Positions 44,227 through 52,443 of a DNA stretch of 64,000 nucleotides are shown one piece after another. Position 1 is the first letter of the stretch. The number at the start of each line of letters is the position of its first letter. A program made the position numbers and the translations under genes. Origin of the DNA: Frigoribacterium sp. PhB24 (GTDB lineage: Bacteria > Actinomycetota > Actinomycetes > Actinomycetales > Microbacteriaceae); NCBI RefSeq assembly GCF_003755185.1, contig NZ_RKIC01000010.1, forward strand, positions 186,001 to 250,000. The letters are read 5' to 3'. The notes below the pieces were generated by a model. It saw only the letters and a list, made by a program, of their open reading frames with translations. It had not been told where the DNA came from and did not search any database.

Positions 44227-44919
44227 GTGGAAGAACACAACGGACACACGATGCGCGTCGTCAGCTACAACCTGCGCGAGCACACGGCCAAGGGCGAGAT
44301 CCGTGCGCTCGCCGAGGACAACGACGCCGACGTGCTCTGCCTGCAAGAGGCCGACACGAAGGACATCCCCGACGAGTTCGGTGACTTCGCCCTCGCCGCC
44401 TCGACCCACAACAACCGTCTCGGCCTGGCGGCCTACTACCGCCGGACACGATTCGAGCTGCTGGGCACGAACGTCTACGCGTTGAAGAAGTCGATGCACG
44501 ACCGGGTGATGTCACCGGCGCACGAGCGCCTGCTGGCCATGCACCTGGCCGACCGCCAGAGCGGACGCGACGTGCTCATCGGTTCGTTCCACGCCGCGCC
44601 CCTCACGGCCACGAACGGCCTGCGCAAGAAGCAGGTCGAGTCGGCGCACCGCCTGATGCGCGCACTGGCGCCGGGCGTGCCCATGTTGATGGTGGGCGAC
44701 TTCAACTACCCGTGGTTCCACGGGGGTCTCCGCAAGCACATCGAGCGGGACGGCTTCGTGCTCACCCGCAGCTCGACGCCGACCTACCTCGGCTACAAGT
44801 ACGTCAAGGGCCACTTCGATTTCGCGACGAGTTACGACCTCAAGATCGAGGACGTCGTGACGCTCCCGGCCGGGGTCAGCGATCACCGGCCGATCCTGGT
44901 CCGCGCCCAGGGGCTCTGA
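44227..44919 (+). CDS. endonuclease/exonuclease/phosphatase-fold hydrolase
   Basis: A 230-aa EEP-superfamily enzyme. The conserved blocks are RVVSYNLRE, DVLCLQEADT (metal-binding Glu), MVGDFNYPW and SDHRPILV (catalytic Asp-His). Possible substrates are nucleic acids, phosphoesters or phosphoinositide-like lipids. It is a compact single-domain protein without signal. GTG 44227 is eight bases after TAGGTT. Confidence 0.9.
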   Translation: MEEHNGHTMRVVSYNLREHTAKGEIRALAEDNDADVLCLQEADTKDIPDEFGDFALAASTHNNRLGLAAYYRRTRFELLGTNVYALKKSMHDRVMSPAHERLLAMHLADRQSGRDVLIGSFHAAPLTATNGLRKKQVESAHRLMRALAPGVPMLMVGDFNYPWFHGGLRKHIERDGFVLTRSSTPTYLGYKYVKGHFDFATSYDLKIEDVVTLPAGVSDHRPILVRAQGL

Positions 44920-45003
44920 GCCCGCGGTCGCTCGGCCCACGGTGCCCGACGGGCCCGGTCACCTCTCGGTGGCCGGGCCCGTCGTCGTGGTACCGGGCGA
45001 ACG

Positions 45004-45044
45004 CAGGAGGCGCGGTGCGGCCGACAGCCACACCGCGCCTCCTG
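45004..45044. terminator. bidirectional terminator
   Basis: Perfect 14-bp inverted repeat (CAGGAGGCGCGGTG at 45004-45017 and its complement at 45031-45044) between convergent genes. Confidence 0.85.
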
Positions 45045-45076
45045 AAGGTCGTCGCGCCCTCGGGCGCTCGTCGGGG

Positions 45077-45355
45077 TCAGGCGGCGAGTGCGAGCTCGCG
45101 CGTCTCGACCGACGAGGCCTGCACGATGGTGCGGCTCGGCTCGTGACGCCAGCTGCGACCGGGGATGACCCAGCCCGCGGCACCGTCGACGACGACGGAC
45201 GCGCCGACGCGGACGGCGGCGGTGACGTCGTCGCGCCAGGCGCGGACGGCGAACTCGGTGCCGCGGTCGTCGACGACGACGAACTCGACGAGGCGGGCGG
45301 TGGTCAGGGTGGGCGCGGTCGTGACCGTGCCGGTGATGCTGATGATGTCGTTCAT
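45077..45355 (-). CDS. small OB-fold, SSB-like protein
   Basis: A 92-aa protein starting at ATG 45355 (MNDIISITGTV). The pattern ITGTVTTAPTL, VEFVVVDDRGTEFAVRAWRDD and VRVGASVVVDGAAGW follows the beta-strands of single-stranded-DNA-binding/OB-fold domains, but it is shorter than SSB and lacks its tail. It may bind nucleic acid (inference). The frame is open further upstream but that part is Arg/His-rich low complexity. It is convergent with the EEP gene and divergent from the aldo/keto reductase. Confidence 0.65.
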   Translation of the reverse strand: MNDIISITGTVTTAPTLTTARLVEFVVVDDRGTEFAVRAWRDDVTAAVRVGASVVVDGAAGWVIPGRSWRHEPSRTIVQASSVETRELALAA

Positions 45356-45687
45356 GATGCTCGATTTCGATGTGTGCTCTGTGCTGCGACAGAATCCGTG
45401 GGACGACCCGCCGGGTGGGCGGTCGTGGTCCGCCTGACGGCGGTGGTCGGGCCTGCGATGACGGCGGCCGGAGAAGTAGGGCATCGATGATCGGTGGTCA
45501 TCGTGCGCATCCGGCGAGGTCGTCTCGCGTGGCTTTTCGGGCGGTGCACCGGTGTGGACTCGGTCGTCACCGCACGGGGACTCTGTGAGAAGAGAGGCCC
45601 AAGCGACTCATGACTGTAACACGCCCGGGGTACGCGCACCAGTGCTTCCTTGGAAGACCCGACGGGGTCGGGTGGTTGGCTGTACAC
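45356..45687. other. 332-base divergent gap
   Basis: It separates the OB-fold gene and the aldo/keto reductase. It holds the inverted repeat ACGACCCGCC/GGCGGTCGT near 45400-45424 and GATGA/TCATC words near 45487-45510. TTGGCT at 45676-45681 is the -10-like element of the aldo/keto reductase. No gene seen. Confidence 0.5.
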
Positions 45688-46527
45688 ATGACCACGATCC
45701 CCACCATCACCCTGAACAACGGAATCCAGATCCCCCAGCTCGGGTTCGGCGTCTACCAGGTCGACCCGGCCGAGACGAAGGACGCCACCCTCACGGCGTT
45801 CGAGGTCGGGTACCGCCACATCGACACTGCCGAGATGTACGGCAACGAGGCGGGCGTCGGCGAGGCGATCGCCGAGAGCGGCATCGACCGCGGCGAGATC
45901 TTCGTCACCTCGAAGCTCAACAACGGCTTCCACAAGCGTGACGACGCGCTCAAGGCGTTCGACGGCACGCTCGACGCGCTCAAGCAGGACTACGTCGACC
46001 TGTTCCTCATCCACTGGCCCCTGCCCGGCATCGACGTCGACTACGTCGAGACCTGGAAGGCCCTGGAAGAGATCCACGCGAGCGGCCGCGCGAAGTCGAT
46101 CGGTGTCTCGAACTTCCAGCAGCCGCACCTCGAGCGCATCCTCGACGAGGGTTCGGTCGTGCCGGTCGTCAACCAGATCGAGGTGCACCCGTACCTGACC
46201 CAGGACGCTCTGCGCGAGTTCGGCGTCTCGAAGGGCATCCACACCGAGGCCTGGTCGCCCATCGCCCAGGGCGGCGTGCTCAAGGACGAGACCATCACCG
46301 AGATCGCCGAGCGCGTGGGCAAGTCCACCGCCCAGGTGACGCTGCGCTGGCACATCCAGCGGGGCGACATCGTCTTCCCGAAGTCGGTCACGCGGTCGCG
46401 CGTCGAAGAGAACTTCGACCTGTTCGACTTCGAGCTGACCGACGCCGACGTGGCCGCGATCACCGCCCTGAACAAGGACGAGCGCACCGGCCCGAACCCG
46501 GACGAGTTCAACTACATCCCCAGCTGA
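45688..46527 (+). CDS. aldo/keto reductase (2,5-diketo-D-gluconate reductase-like)
   Basis: A 279-aa AKR5-type oxidoreductase. The catalytic set is visible: HIDTAEMYGNE (Asp, Tyr), VTSKLNN (Lys) and FLIHWPLPG (His). The cofactor end has FPKSVTRSRVEENFDLFDFEL. Starting at ATG 45688 gives the usual length, and TTGGCT lies six bases upstream. Relatives reduce 2,5-diketogluconate, glyoxals or aldehydes with NADPH. Confidence 0.93.
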   Translation: MTTIPTITLNNGIQIPQLGFGVYQVDPAETKDATLTAFEVGYRHIDTAEMYGNEAGVGEAIAESGIDRGEIFVTSKLNNGFHKRDDALKAFDGTLDALKQDYVDLFLIHWPLPGIDVDYVETWKALEEIHASGRAKSIGVSNFQQPHLERILDEGSVVPVVNQIEVHPYLTQDALREFGVSKGIHTEAWSPIAQGGVLKDETITEIAERVGKSTAQVTLRWHIQRGDIVFPKSVTRSRVEENFDLFDFELTDADVAAITALNKDERTGPNPDEFNYIPS

Positions 46528-46701
46528 TCCTCCGATCGGCACGGCGCCGCACCGAGGTGTGACGCCGGGGCACCGAGGCCGGGCCCGCACGTCGTCACGA
46601 CGCGTGGGCCCGGCCTCGGCACGTCGGGGCATCCGGTGGGCGCCTAGTACGATCGACGTTTCCCCAGACCACAGCCGACCAGACCCGGAGGGCGTGACAC
46701 G

Positions 46702-47466
46702 GTGCGACGGTTCGTCGGCGTCCTACGCCTGCTCGCGGCCGCCGTCGGCGTCGTCGCGCTGGTCGCCGACTTCGTCTACGTGCTCGGGTTCAGCACCTTC
46801 AGCTCGATCAACTACTTCAGCTACTTCACTCAGCAGAGCAACATGGCCAACGTCGTGGTGCTCACGGTCGCGGGGGTGCTGGTGCTGAGCGGCCGTCCCG
46901 AGCCCGGATGGTTCGCGGGTGTCCATGCCCTGGTCAGCACATACGTCATCGTGTCGGGCATCGTGTTCGGCATCATCGTCGCCGAGTCGGCCGGCCACAA
47001 CTACCGCATCGAGGTGCCCTGGTCGAGCCAGGTGCTGCACTTCGTGATCCCGACCTTCGTGCTCGTCGACTGGGTGCTCGGTCCCGACCGCCCCCGGGTT
47101 CGCTGGCGCGTGGTGTCGATCGTGCTGGTGTTCCCGCTCGTGTGGGGCGTGTTCACGATCGTCCGCGGCGCTGACGTCGGCTGGTACCCGTACTTCTTCC
47201 TCGACCCGGCGCAGGTGACCTGGCCGGGCGAGTTCCTGCTCTACAACGGCATCGCCCTGGGGACGATCGTCGGCGTGCTCGTCGCGCTCGTCGCCCTCAG
47301 TCACGTGCGGCCGCACGCGCGGGCCCGGCCGGGGGGCGGGCCGGCGTCACCGACGCGCGCTGCGCCTCCCGCGGTCGGGGGACCAGGAGGCGCGGGTCAG
47401 GACGTCGGGTCGGGCGTCGATCCGTCGGTGGGCTCAGGGGCCCCGTCGGCCACGAGGTCGAGGTAG
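46702..47466 (+). CDS. Pr6Pr-like integral membrane protein
   Basis: A 254-aa protein with six to seven membrane helices and the family-typical FSYFTQQSNMANVVVL segment near residue 45, plus PWSSQVLHFVIPTFVLVDW. Many actinobacteria carry such Pr6Pr/FAR-17a-like proteins of unknown role. GTG 46702 follows GGAGGG. The last 40 residues are a disordered Gly/Pro/Ser tail. That tail overlaps the convergent amine oxidase gene by 70 bases. Confidence 0.78.
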   Translation: MRRFVGVLRLLAAAVGVVALVADFVYVLGFSTFSSINYFSYFTQQSNMANVVVLTVAGVLVLSGRPEPGWFAGVHALVSTYVIVSGIVFGIIVAESAGHNYRIEVPWSSQVLHFVIPTFVLVDWVLGPDRPRVRWRVVSIVLVFPLVWGVFTIVRGADVGWYPYFFLDPAQVTWPGEFLLYNGIALGTIVGVLVALVALSHVRPHARARPGGGPASPTRAAPPAVGGPGGAGQDVGSGVDPSVGSGAPSATRSR

Positions 47467-48926
47467 GGCGCCAGGCTCCGCATCGCCGCGGCCACCGCCG
47501 CGTCGTCGTCGAGCGCGCCGAGCTCGGTCGCCGCGTCGCCGCCCGTCAGGGCGACCAGGACGGGGGCTCCCGTGGCCGGCATCAGGTTGACGAAGAGTCG
47601 GTAGGGCGCGTCCTCGTCGAGCACGGCCCAGACCGTGGCCCGGGTGGACCAGAAGGCCTCGTCGAAACGCAGCCAGAGCACCTCGCGGTCGCCGACGCCG
47701 AGGGCCTCGATCGCGTCGGCGTGGGTGGACGGCAGCTCGGGCGAGAACTCGGGGACCCCGGTCTTGAGCACCCCCAGAGGGATCGTCGACACGGCGCGGT
47801 CGACCGAGAGCGACTCGCCCGTGGCGAGCCGCAGCCCGACGCCCTGGTCGCCGTACTGCACCCGGACGACGTTGCTGTCACGCAAGACGTCGAGGCCCTC
47901 GAGCAGGCCCGCGACGAAGCCCGACAACCCACCCGTCACCAGCGTGTCACCGGTCGGCAGCAGGTCGCGTGCCGGATCGTCGCCGAGCGTCGCGACGGCC
48001 AGGTCGTCCGCCTCGGCGCCCCAACGGGCCGGGAGCAGGTCGTCGAGCACGAGGGCGAGACGGTCGGCGTCCGAGACCCCGTCGGAGCCGGGGAGGGTCG
48101 AGACCTGGTCGGCTCCGGACCCCGCGAGGGCGTCGGCGACACTCGTGCCGGTGTCGGCATCGCTCGTGGAGGCGCGACCGGCGGCCCAGGACGCGGCCTG
48201 ATCGAGACGGTCGGCCGCGTCGCCGAGCGAGTCGGTCGTTGCGTCGGACGTCCGGACCTCGATGGTGTCGTCGAGCGGCCGCGTACGGACCCGGGTCAGG
48301 GCGAGGGCGGCCTGCAGGGCCACCGACTCGGGCCCGCCGAGCAGGCCGACCCCGAGTTCGACCGGGTAGGGCCAATCGTCGCCGTGCACGCTGTGCACCC
48401 GCCCGCCGACCCGGCCACGGGCCTCGACGACGACGACGTCGTAACCCCGGTCGGCCAGGGATCGCGCCGCGGTCGCCCCCGCCATGCCGGCGCCGATGAC
48501 GGCGATGCGCTCGTCCGCCCCGGCGACCTCGGCGACCTGCGCCGCGACGTCGAAGCCCGACTGACGGGCCCCGTAGACGGTGCCGCCCATCGTCGAGGCG
48601 ACGGCTTCGCCGGCGAAGAAGAGCCGGTCGTCGAGGGGGGTCCCGAGCAGCCGACGGTCGGCGTCGGACGTGCCGGGCGTGAGGTGGCTCGTCGCCCCGA
48701 GCGAGTAGGGGTCGTCGGTCCACGAGCTGCGGCGGAAGGCGGCGGGGACGACGGTGGCCCCCGGGGTCGGGGTCGGGGTCGGCGTCGGCGTCGGGGCCGG
48801 CGTGCCGGTGGCCGTCGAGGTCGGGCTGCCGGCGGGCGTGGGGGACCCCGTCGTGCACGCCGACAGCACGAGGATCGCGGCCCCCGAGACCGTACCCGTC
48901 AAGAACGCTCGCCGACTGATGCCCAT
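47397..48926 (-). CDS. Tat/lipoprotein flavin amine oxidase with circularly permuted domain order
   Basis: A 509-aa FAD-dependent oxidoreductase, exported and lipid-anchored: SRRAFLTG twin-Arg region, lipobox LSAC (C24), then a Thr/Pro linker. Residues about 65-135 (SSWTDDPYSLGATSHLTPG, RLFFAGEAVASTMGGTVYGA) correspond to the C-terminal FAD-binding segment of ordinary amine oxidases. Only afterwards comes the Rossmann start IAVIGAGMAGATAARSLADR (140-160) and GRVGGRVHSV. The chain ends where a normal enzyme would continue into the GEA segment. The frame is unbroken. ATG 48926 is chosen for the signal. The substrate could be an amine or polyamine (inference). Confidence 0.85.
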   Translation of the reverse strand: MGISRRAFLTGTVSGAAILVLSACTTGSPTPAGSPTSTATGTPAPTPTPTPTPTPGATVVPAAFRRSSWTDDPYSLGATSHLTPGTSDADRRLLGTPLDDRLFFAGEAVASTMGGTVYGARQSGFDVAAQVAEVAGADERIAVIGAGMAGATAARSLADRGYDVVVVEARGRVGGRVHSVHGDDWPYPVELGVGLLGGPESVALQAALALTRVRTRPLDDTIEVRTSDATTDSLGDAADRLDQAASWAAGRASTSDADTGTSVADALAGSGADQVSTLPGSDGVSDADRLALVLDDLLPARWGAEADDLAVATLGDDPARDLLPTGDTLVTGGLSGFVAGLLEGLDVLRDSNVVRVQYGDQGVGLRLATGESLSVDRAVSTIPLGVLKTGVPEFSPELPSTHADAIEALGVGDREVLWLRFDEAFWSTRATVWAVLDEDAPYRLFVNLMPATGAPVLVALTGGDAATELGALDDDAAVAAAMRSLAPYLDLVADGAPEPTDGSTPDPTS

Positions 48927-49071
48927 GGTCCGCCCATTCTCGCAGCCGCGGCGCACGACCGCGCGCCGGACCGGGCCCGCGGCCGACGCCTCGAGGCGGA
49001 GGCGGTCCTGGGGCCCGGCACCGCGCCTCCTGGGGTGTCCTGGCGCCCGGCGCCGCGCCTCCTGGTCGCGG

Positions 49072-49101
49072 TCTCAGGCGTCGACGGTCTCAGGCGTCGA
49101 C
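49072..49101 (-). repeat. 16-bp tandem duplication of a gene end
   Basis: GGTCTCAGGCGTCGAC is repeated directly, so the last five codons plus stop of the hydrolase gene occur twice. Just beyond, near 49010-49060, an about 30-bp unit containing CCGCGCCTCCTGG is also duplicated. Confidence 0.75.
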
Positions 49102-49887
49102 GGTCTCGAGGAAGGTTCGCAGCAGATCGGTGACCTGATCGACGGGCAGCAGCGACGAGGCGTGGTCCTGGCCGACGAGCGAGTAGAAGACCGCGGCGGG
49201 CATGCGGCGGGCGGCCTCCTGCGACTCGCGGTGGCGGTCGACGTCACGCGTGCCCGCCAGCAGCAGCGTGGGGACCTCGACCGAGTCGAGCTGCGGGATC
49301 GTGAGACCACCCCCGGTCTCGGCCGCGGTGAAGAAGGCGGCCAGGGCGGCCGGATCGTCCTGCATGAAGGCCAGGCGGGTCTCGGGATCGATCGGGCGGC
49401 CGATCGTCTCACCCCACCGGTCCACGAAGCGGGCCATGCCACCCGTCGTCAGGGCGTCGTGCCAGTCGGGCGTGAACGTGGCACCGATGTTGCCGTTCAT
49501 CGGGGCCCAACTGCCGCCGATCGTGGTCAGCGTGCGGATCCGGCCGGGCTCGTGCGCCGCGATCGAGAGCCCGATGCGGGCCCCGAACGAGTAACCGACG
49601 TAGTGCGCCGGCTCGAGCCCCGTGTCGTCGAGCACGGCCGCGACGTCGCCTCGGTGCAGGCGCATGTCGTAGGCCGTCGAGTCGTGGGGCTTGCCGCTCT
49701 TGCCGTGGCCGCGCATGTCGAGGGCGATCACCGTGAAGTCGCGCTGCAGGTCACGTAGGTAGCCGAGGCCGCGCCAGGTGCCGCGCGACAGACCCGAGCC
49801 GTGCACGAGCAGCAGGGGCGGACCGTCGCCGTCGACCTCGTAGGCGATCTCGGTGCCGTCGACGGGGTTCGGGGTGGTCGCACGCAT
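49090..49887 (-). CDS. alpha/beta hydrolase
   Basis: A 265-aa alpha/beta-hydrolase-fold enzyme. Oxyanion region LLLVHGSGLSRGTW, nucleophile elbow GYSFG, acid in LLLAGTRDVDRH and catalytic His in VGQDHASS. CAGACT lies six bases before ATG 49887 on the minus strand (leaderless pattern). The frame continues upstream into low-complexity repeat sequence and is not used. Likely an esterase or lactonase; the substrate is unknown. Confidence 0.9.
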   Translation of the reverse strand: MRATTPNPVDGTEIAYEVDGDGPPLLLVHGSGLSRGTWRGLGYLRDLQRDFTVIALDMRGHGKSGKPHDSTAYDMRLHRGDVAAVLDDTGLEPAHYVGYSFGARIGLSIAAHEPGRIRTLTTIGGSWAPMNGNIGATFTPDWHDALTTGGMARFVDRWGETIGRPIDPETRLAFMQDDPAALAAFFTAAETGGGLTIPQLDSVEVPTLLLAGTRDVDRHRESQEAARRMPAAVFYSLVGQDHASSLLPVDQVTDLLRTFLETVDA

Positions 49888-50295
49888 CCCCCCAGTCTGG
49901 CAGCGCGGTACAGCCCGTGCAGGTTGTGGTCGTAGTGCTCGTTGCGCTCGTTGCGCTCGTTGCGCTCGTTCATCCCATGCGGCTCGTGCGGCCCGTGCTG
50001 TTCGTTCTGCTCGTGCGGCTCGTGCGGCTCGTGCTGCCAGGGCGACGGCGTTCCCGGGGCGTGCCGACGGCCGACGTCGGCAACTCCTGCATCGTGCCGC
50101 CGGCACCGTCTTCGAGCGGCGCCACGGGCGGCGGCCGCATCCGCGCTCAGGATTTGCCGTCCGGGTCGGCGCCACGTCGGTACGTCCTCCCCGTGTTCGG
50201 CGGCCGCTGAGGGGCGGCAGGCGTCCGGCTGGCCGGAAACGGTCAGGGCGAGGTGGGCATGGTCGGCCTCTGCGAGACCGGAGCAGGGTGGGGGC
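49888..50295. repeat. 408-base gap with 9-bp repeats and one palindromic element
   Basis: GCTCGTTGC-type 9-bp units run at about 49936-49970, followed by GCTCGTGCG-type units at 49982-50035. Open frames here read as repetitive Val/Leu/Arg or Asn/Glu/Arg peptides and are not genes. At 50079-50158 lies a GGCAACTCCTGC ... CAGGATTTGCC element of the family described at 41861. Confidence 0.75.
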
Positions 50296-51045
50296 ATGGT
50301 CGATGCTTGGACGGCGGCACAGATCCGCGAGGCGGAACGGCCGCACCTCGAGGCGGGCGAGCCCCTGATGCAGCGGGCCGCCGACGGACTCGCGGAGGTC
50401 GTCCGCGACCTGCTCCGCGCCTCCTCGGTGTCTCGGTACGGCCGTGCGGCCCGAGTGCTGCTGCTCGCGGGCAGTGGGAACAACGGGGGCGACACGCTCT
50501 TCGCGGGGGAGCCGCTCGCCCGTGAGCTCCTGCCCCGAGGAGGCGCGGTGACCGTGGTGCCCGTGGGGACCCGCGTGCACGAGGCGGCACTGGCCGCCGC
50601 ACTGGACGCCGGGGCCGCTCTCGATGACGTGGGACCGTGGTGCGATCCCGAGGCCGTGGCCGCGCGGCTGCCGGGGTACGACGTCGTTCTGGACGGACTG
50701 GTGGGAACGGGATCGAGTGGGGTCGGGCTCCGAGGAGACGCGCTCCGCGTGGTGCGGGCCATGCTGCCGGTGATCACGGGCGCGGACTCGGCGTCGACGG
50801 GCGGCCTGCGGAGGTCGGCGCCGCTCGTGATCGCCGTCGACGTTCCGAGCGGCATCGGAGTGGACGACGGGGCCCTGCCCGAACCGCCCCTCGTGTTGCC
50901 GGCGGACGTCACCGTCACGTTCGGCGGGCACAAGGTCGGGCTGCTGGCAGGACCCGGTTCGGGGCTGGCCGGTCGCGTCGTGCTCGTCGACATCGGCCTC
51001 GGCTCCGAGCTCGCGCGCGTGACCCCCGCATTCTCGACCCGCTGA
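50296..51045 (+). CDS. nnrE: NAD(P)H-hydrate epimerase domain protein
   Basis: A 249-aa YjeF_N-domain enzyme that epimerises damaged NAD(P)HX so that a dehydratase can repair it. Landmarks are LMQRAADGLAEVV, VLLLAGSGNNGGDTLF, VLDGLVGTGSSG, IAVDVPSGI and VTFGGHKVGLL. The dehydratase half (often fused) is absent, so this is the stand-alone form. ATG 50296 follows a G-rich stretch. Two CGCGCCTCC/GGAGGCGCG copies lie inside the gene, at loops. Confidence 0.9.
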   Translation: MVDAWTAAQIREAERPHLEAGEPLMQRAADGLAEVVRDLLRASSVSRYGRAARVLLLAGSGNNGGDTLFAGEPLARELLPRGGAVTVVPVGTRVHEAALAAALDAGAALDDVGPWCDPEAVAARLPGYDVVLDGLVGTGSSGVGLRGDALRVVRAMLPVITGADSASTGGLRRSAPLVIAVDVPSGIGVDDGALPEPPLVLPADVTVTFGGHKVGLLAGPGSGLAGRVVLVDIGLGSELARVTPAFSTR

Positions 51046-51125
51046 TCGCGCGCGGCTTGCCGGGCCCCACGCCCGCCTTCCGGCCGCGCCTCCGCCTCGT
51101 CCCCGCGATCACCCTCCCCGGTGCG

Positions 51126-51210
51126 GGTGGCAACTCCTGTCCGCTGTCGTCGAGGGTACGACCGGACGGGGTCCGGCCACGTCGTGAGCGCCGGGGGCAG
51201 GAGTTCTCGA
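51126..51210. repeat. palindromic repeat of the GGCAACTCC family
   Basis: GGCAACTCCTG at 51129-51139 and CAGGAGTTCTC at 51199-51209 bracket about 60 bases in the 302-base gap downstream of the epimerase gene. Other half or full copies: 41861-42153, 50079-50158, 52206-52215, 54077-54158. Confidence 0.7.
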
Positions 51211-51347
51211 CGCCCGGACCGCGTCGGCGGCCGGACGTGTCACCGGGTCGGTGTCGTCTCGTCCCCAAGGATCGTCATCCGTCGCCCCGTCCCCTGCACG
51301 AGGAACGATCGTGGGGCGGCCACCGCGGCTCGGACACGCTCGGTGGC

Positions 51348-52313
51348 ATGACCACCATCGCCGAACTCGTCTCGTCCGCCGGAGGGCTGCTCCACAAACG
51401 CGACCTGGTCTCGCACGGAGCCACCGACCGTCACCTCACCGTCGCCGTCCGGTCGCGGAGCGTCAGCAGGCCGCGCCGGGGGTGGTACTCCACGTGGCCG
51501 TCCCACGACCCTCGCTACGTCGCGGTGGCCGTGGGGGGCCGGCTCACGGGTGCTTCCGCCCTCCATCTGCTCGGGGCGTGGTCGTGGCGTCGAGCCCCCG
51601 TCACGGTGTCGGTGCCCGTCACGGCTTCGCGCCTCCGGAGGCGACGTGGCGTGCGAGTTGTGTGGGACCCGGTCGAGCTGAGCAGTCGGGGTTCGACGTG
51701 GGCGGTGGACCCTCGAGACGCTCTGGCCCGTGCTGTCGTCGAGACGCGCTCGCTCGAGGACGCGGTCATCCTCGTCGACTGGGCGAGAGAAGCCGGCATC
51801 GTGCGGGACGACGAGGACGCCATCGAGGTGCTGTCCCGCAGGAGCGCCGACGCCGCCGGCCTCGTGGCCTGGAGCGACGGCGGCGCGGAGAGCATCCTCG
51901 AGAGCGCCGCCGGCACGAGACTCCGTCGAGCCGGGCACCACGTGGTGCGCCAGGTCCCCATCGAGGGGACCGGCAAGATCATCGACATGGTTGTCGACGG
52001 GATCGTCGGCTTCGAGACCGACGGCCGACTCCATCACGAGAGACGCTTCAACGAGGACCGGCTCAAGGACGCGGACATCGCCCGGAACGGCCGGGTTCCG
52101 TTCCGGGCGAGCACGACGATGGTGCGGGACAGGTGGGTGTCGACGGCCGCGGCGATCGACGCCCTCATCCGTACGGCGGGCGGCCCCCGTCCGGTCGACG
52201 GTGTCGGCAACTCCTCCCTTCCACGACTGCTCGGGTCCAGAGGCCGCAGGAGGTGGCGGCTCGCGGTTCCCCGAGGGCGCGACGGTCGAGCAGCGCTGTC
52301 ATGGGCGACATGA
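51348..52313 (+). CDS. AbiEi-type antitoxin domain / DUF559-like protein
   Basis: A 321-aa protein. The N-terminus matches the AbiEi antitoxin winged-helix pattern (AELVSSAGGLLHKRDLVSHGATDRH, here in two parts around residue 15). The C-terminal domain resembles DUF559/Vsr-type nuclease folds: ESILESAAGTRLRRAGH, IDMVVDGIVGFETDGRLHH and RFNEDRLKDADIARNG. Such solitary proteins are common in Microbacteriaceae, and no AbiEii toxin is adjacent. The last about 40 residues run into a GGCAACTCC repeat and look non-conserved. CACGCT lies seven bases before ATG 51348. Confidence 0.78.
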   Translation: MTTIAELVSSAGGLLHKRDLVSHGATDRHLTVAVRSRSVSRPRRGWYSTWPSHDPRYVAVAVGGRLTGASALHLLGAWSWRRAPVTVSVPVTASRLRRRRGVRVVWDPVELSSRGSTWAVDPRDALARAVVETRSLEDAVILVDWAREAGIVRDDEDAIEVLSRRSADAAGLVAWSDGGAESILESAAGTRLRRAGHHVVRQVPIEGTGKIIDMVVDGIVGFETDGRLHHERRFNEDRLKDADIARNGRVPFRASTTMVRDRWVSTAAAIDALIRTAGGPRPVDGVGNSSLPRLLGSRGRRRWRLAVPRGRDGRAALSWAT

Positions 52314-52323
52314 GGCGCAGGCC

Positions 52324-52428
52324 GGAAGCCCCTCCGCCCGAGCCAGTGCGGAAGCCCCTGCGCCCGAGCCAGTGCGGAAGCCCCTGCGCCCGAGCCAGTG
52401 CGGAAGCCTCTGCGCCCGAGCCAGTGCG
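52324..52428. repeat. 26-bp minisatellite, four copies
   Basis: Units starting GGAAGCCCCTGCGCCCGAGC at 52324, 52350, 52376 and 52402, nearly identical, in the gap between the convergent DUF559-like and MFS genes. The period is not a multiple of three. Confidence 0.9.
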
Positions 52429-52443
52429 GGGGCCGCGACCGGA

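Noticed and set aside
49917-50210. Apparent hydrophobic 97-aa protein with Val/Leu repeats
   Set aside because: Product of a 9-bp tandem repeat tract, with no ribosome site and no conserved continuation.
51348-52313. Complete AbiE toxin-antitoxin system
   Set aside because: Only the antitoxin-like domain is present, fused to a DUF559-like part; no AbiEii nucleotidyltransferase is adjacent.
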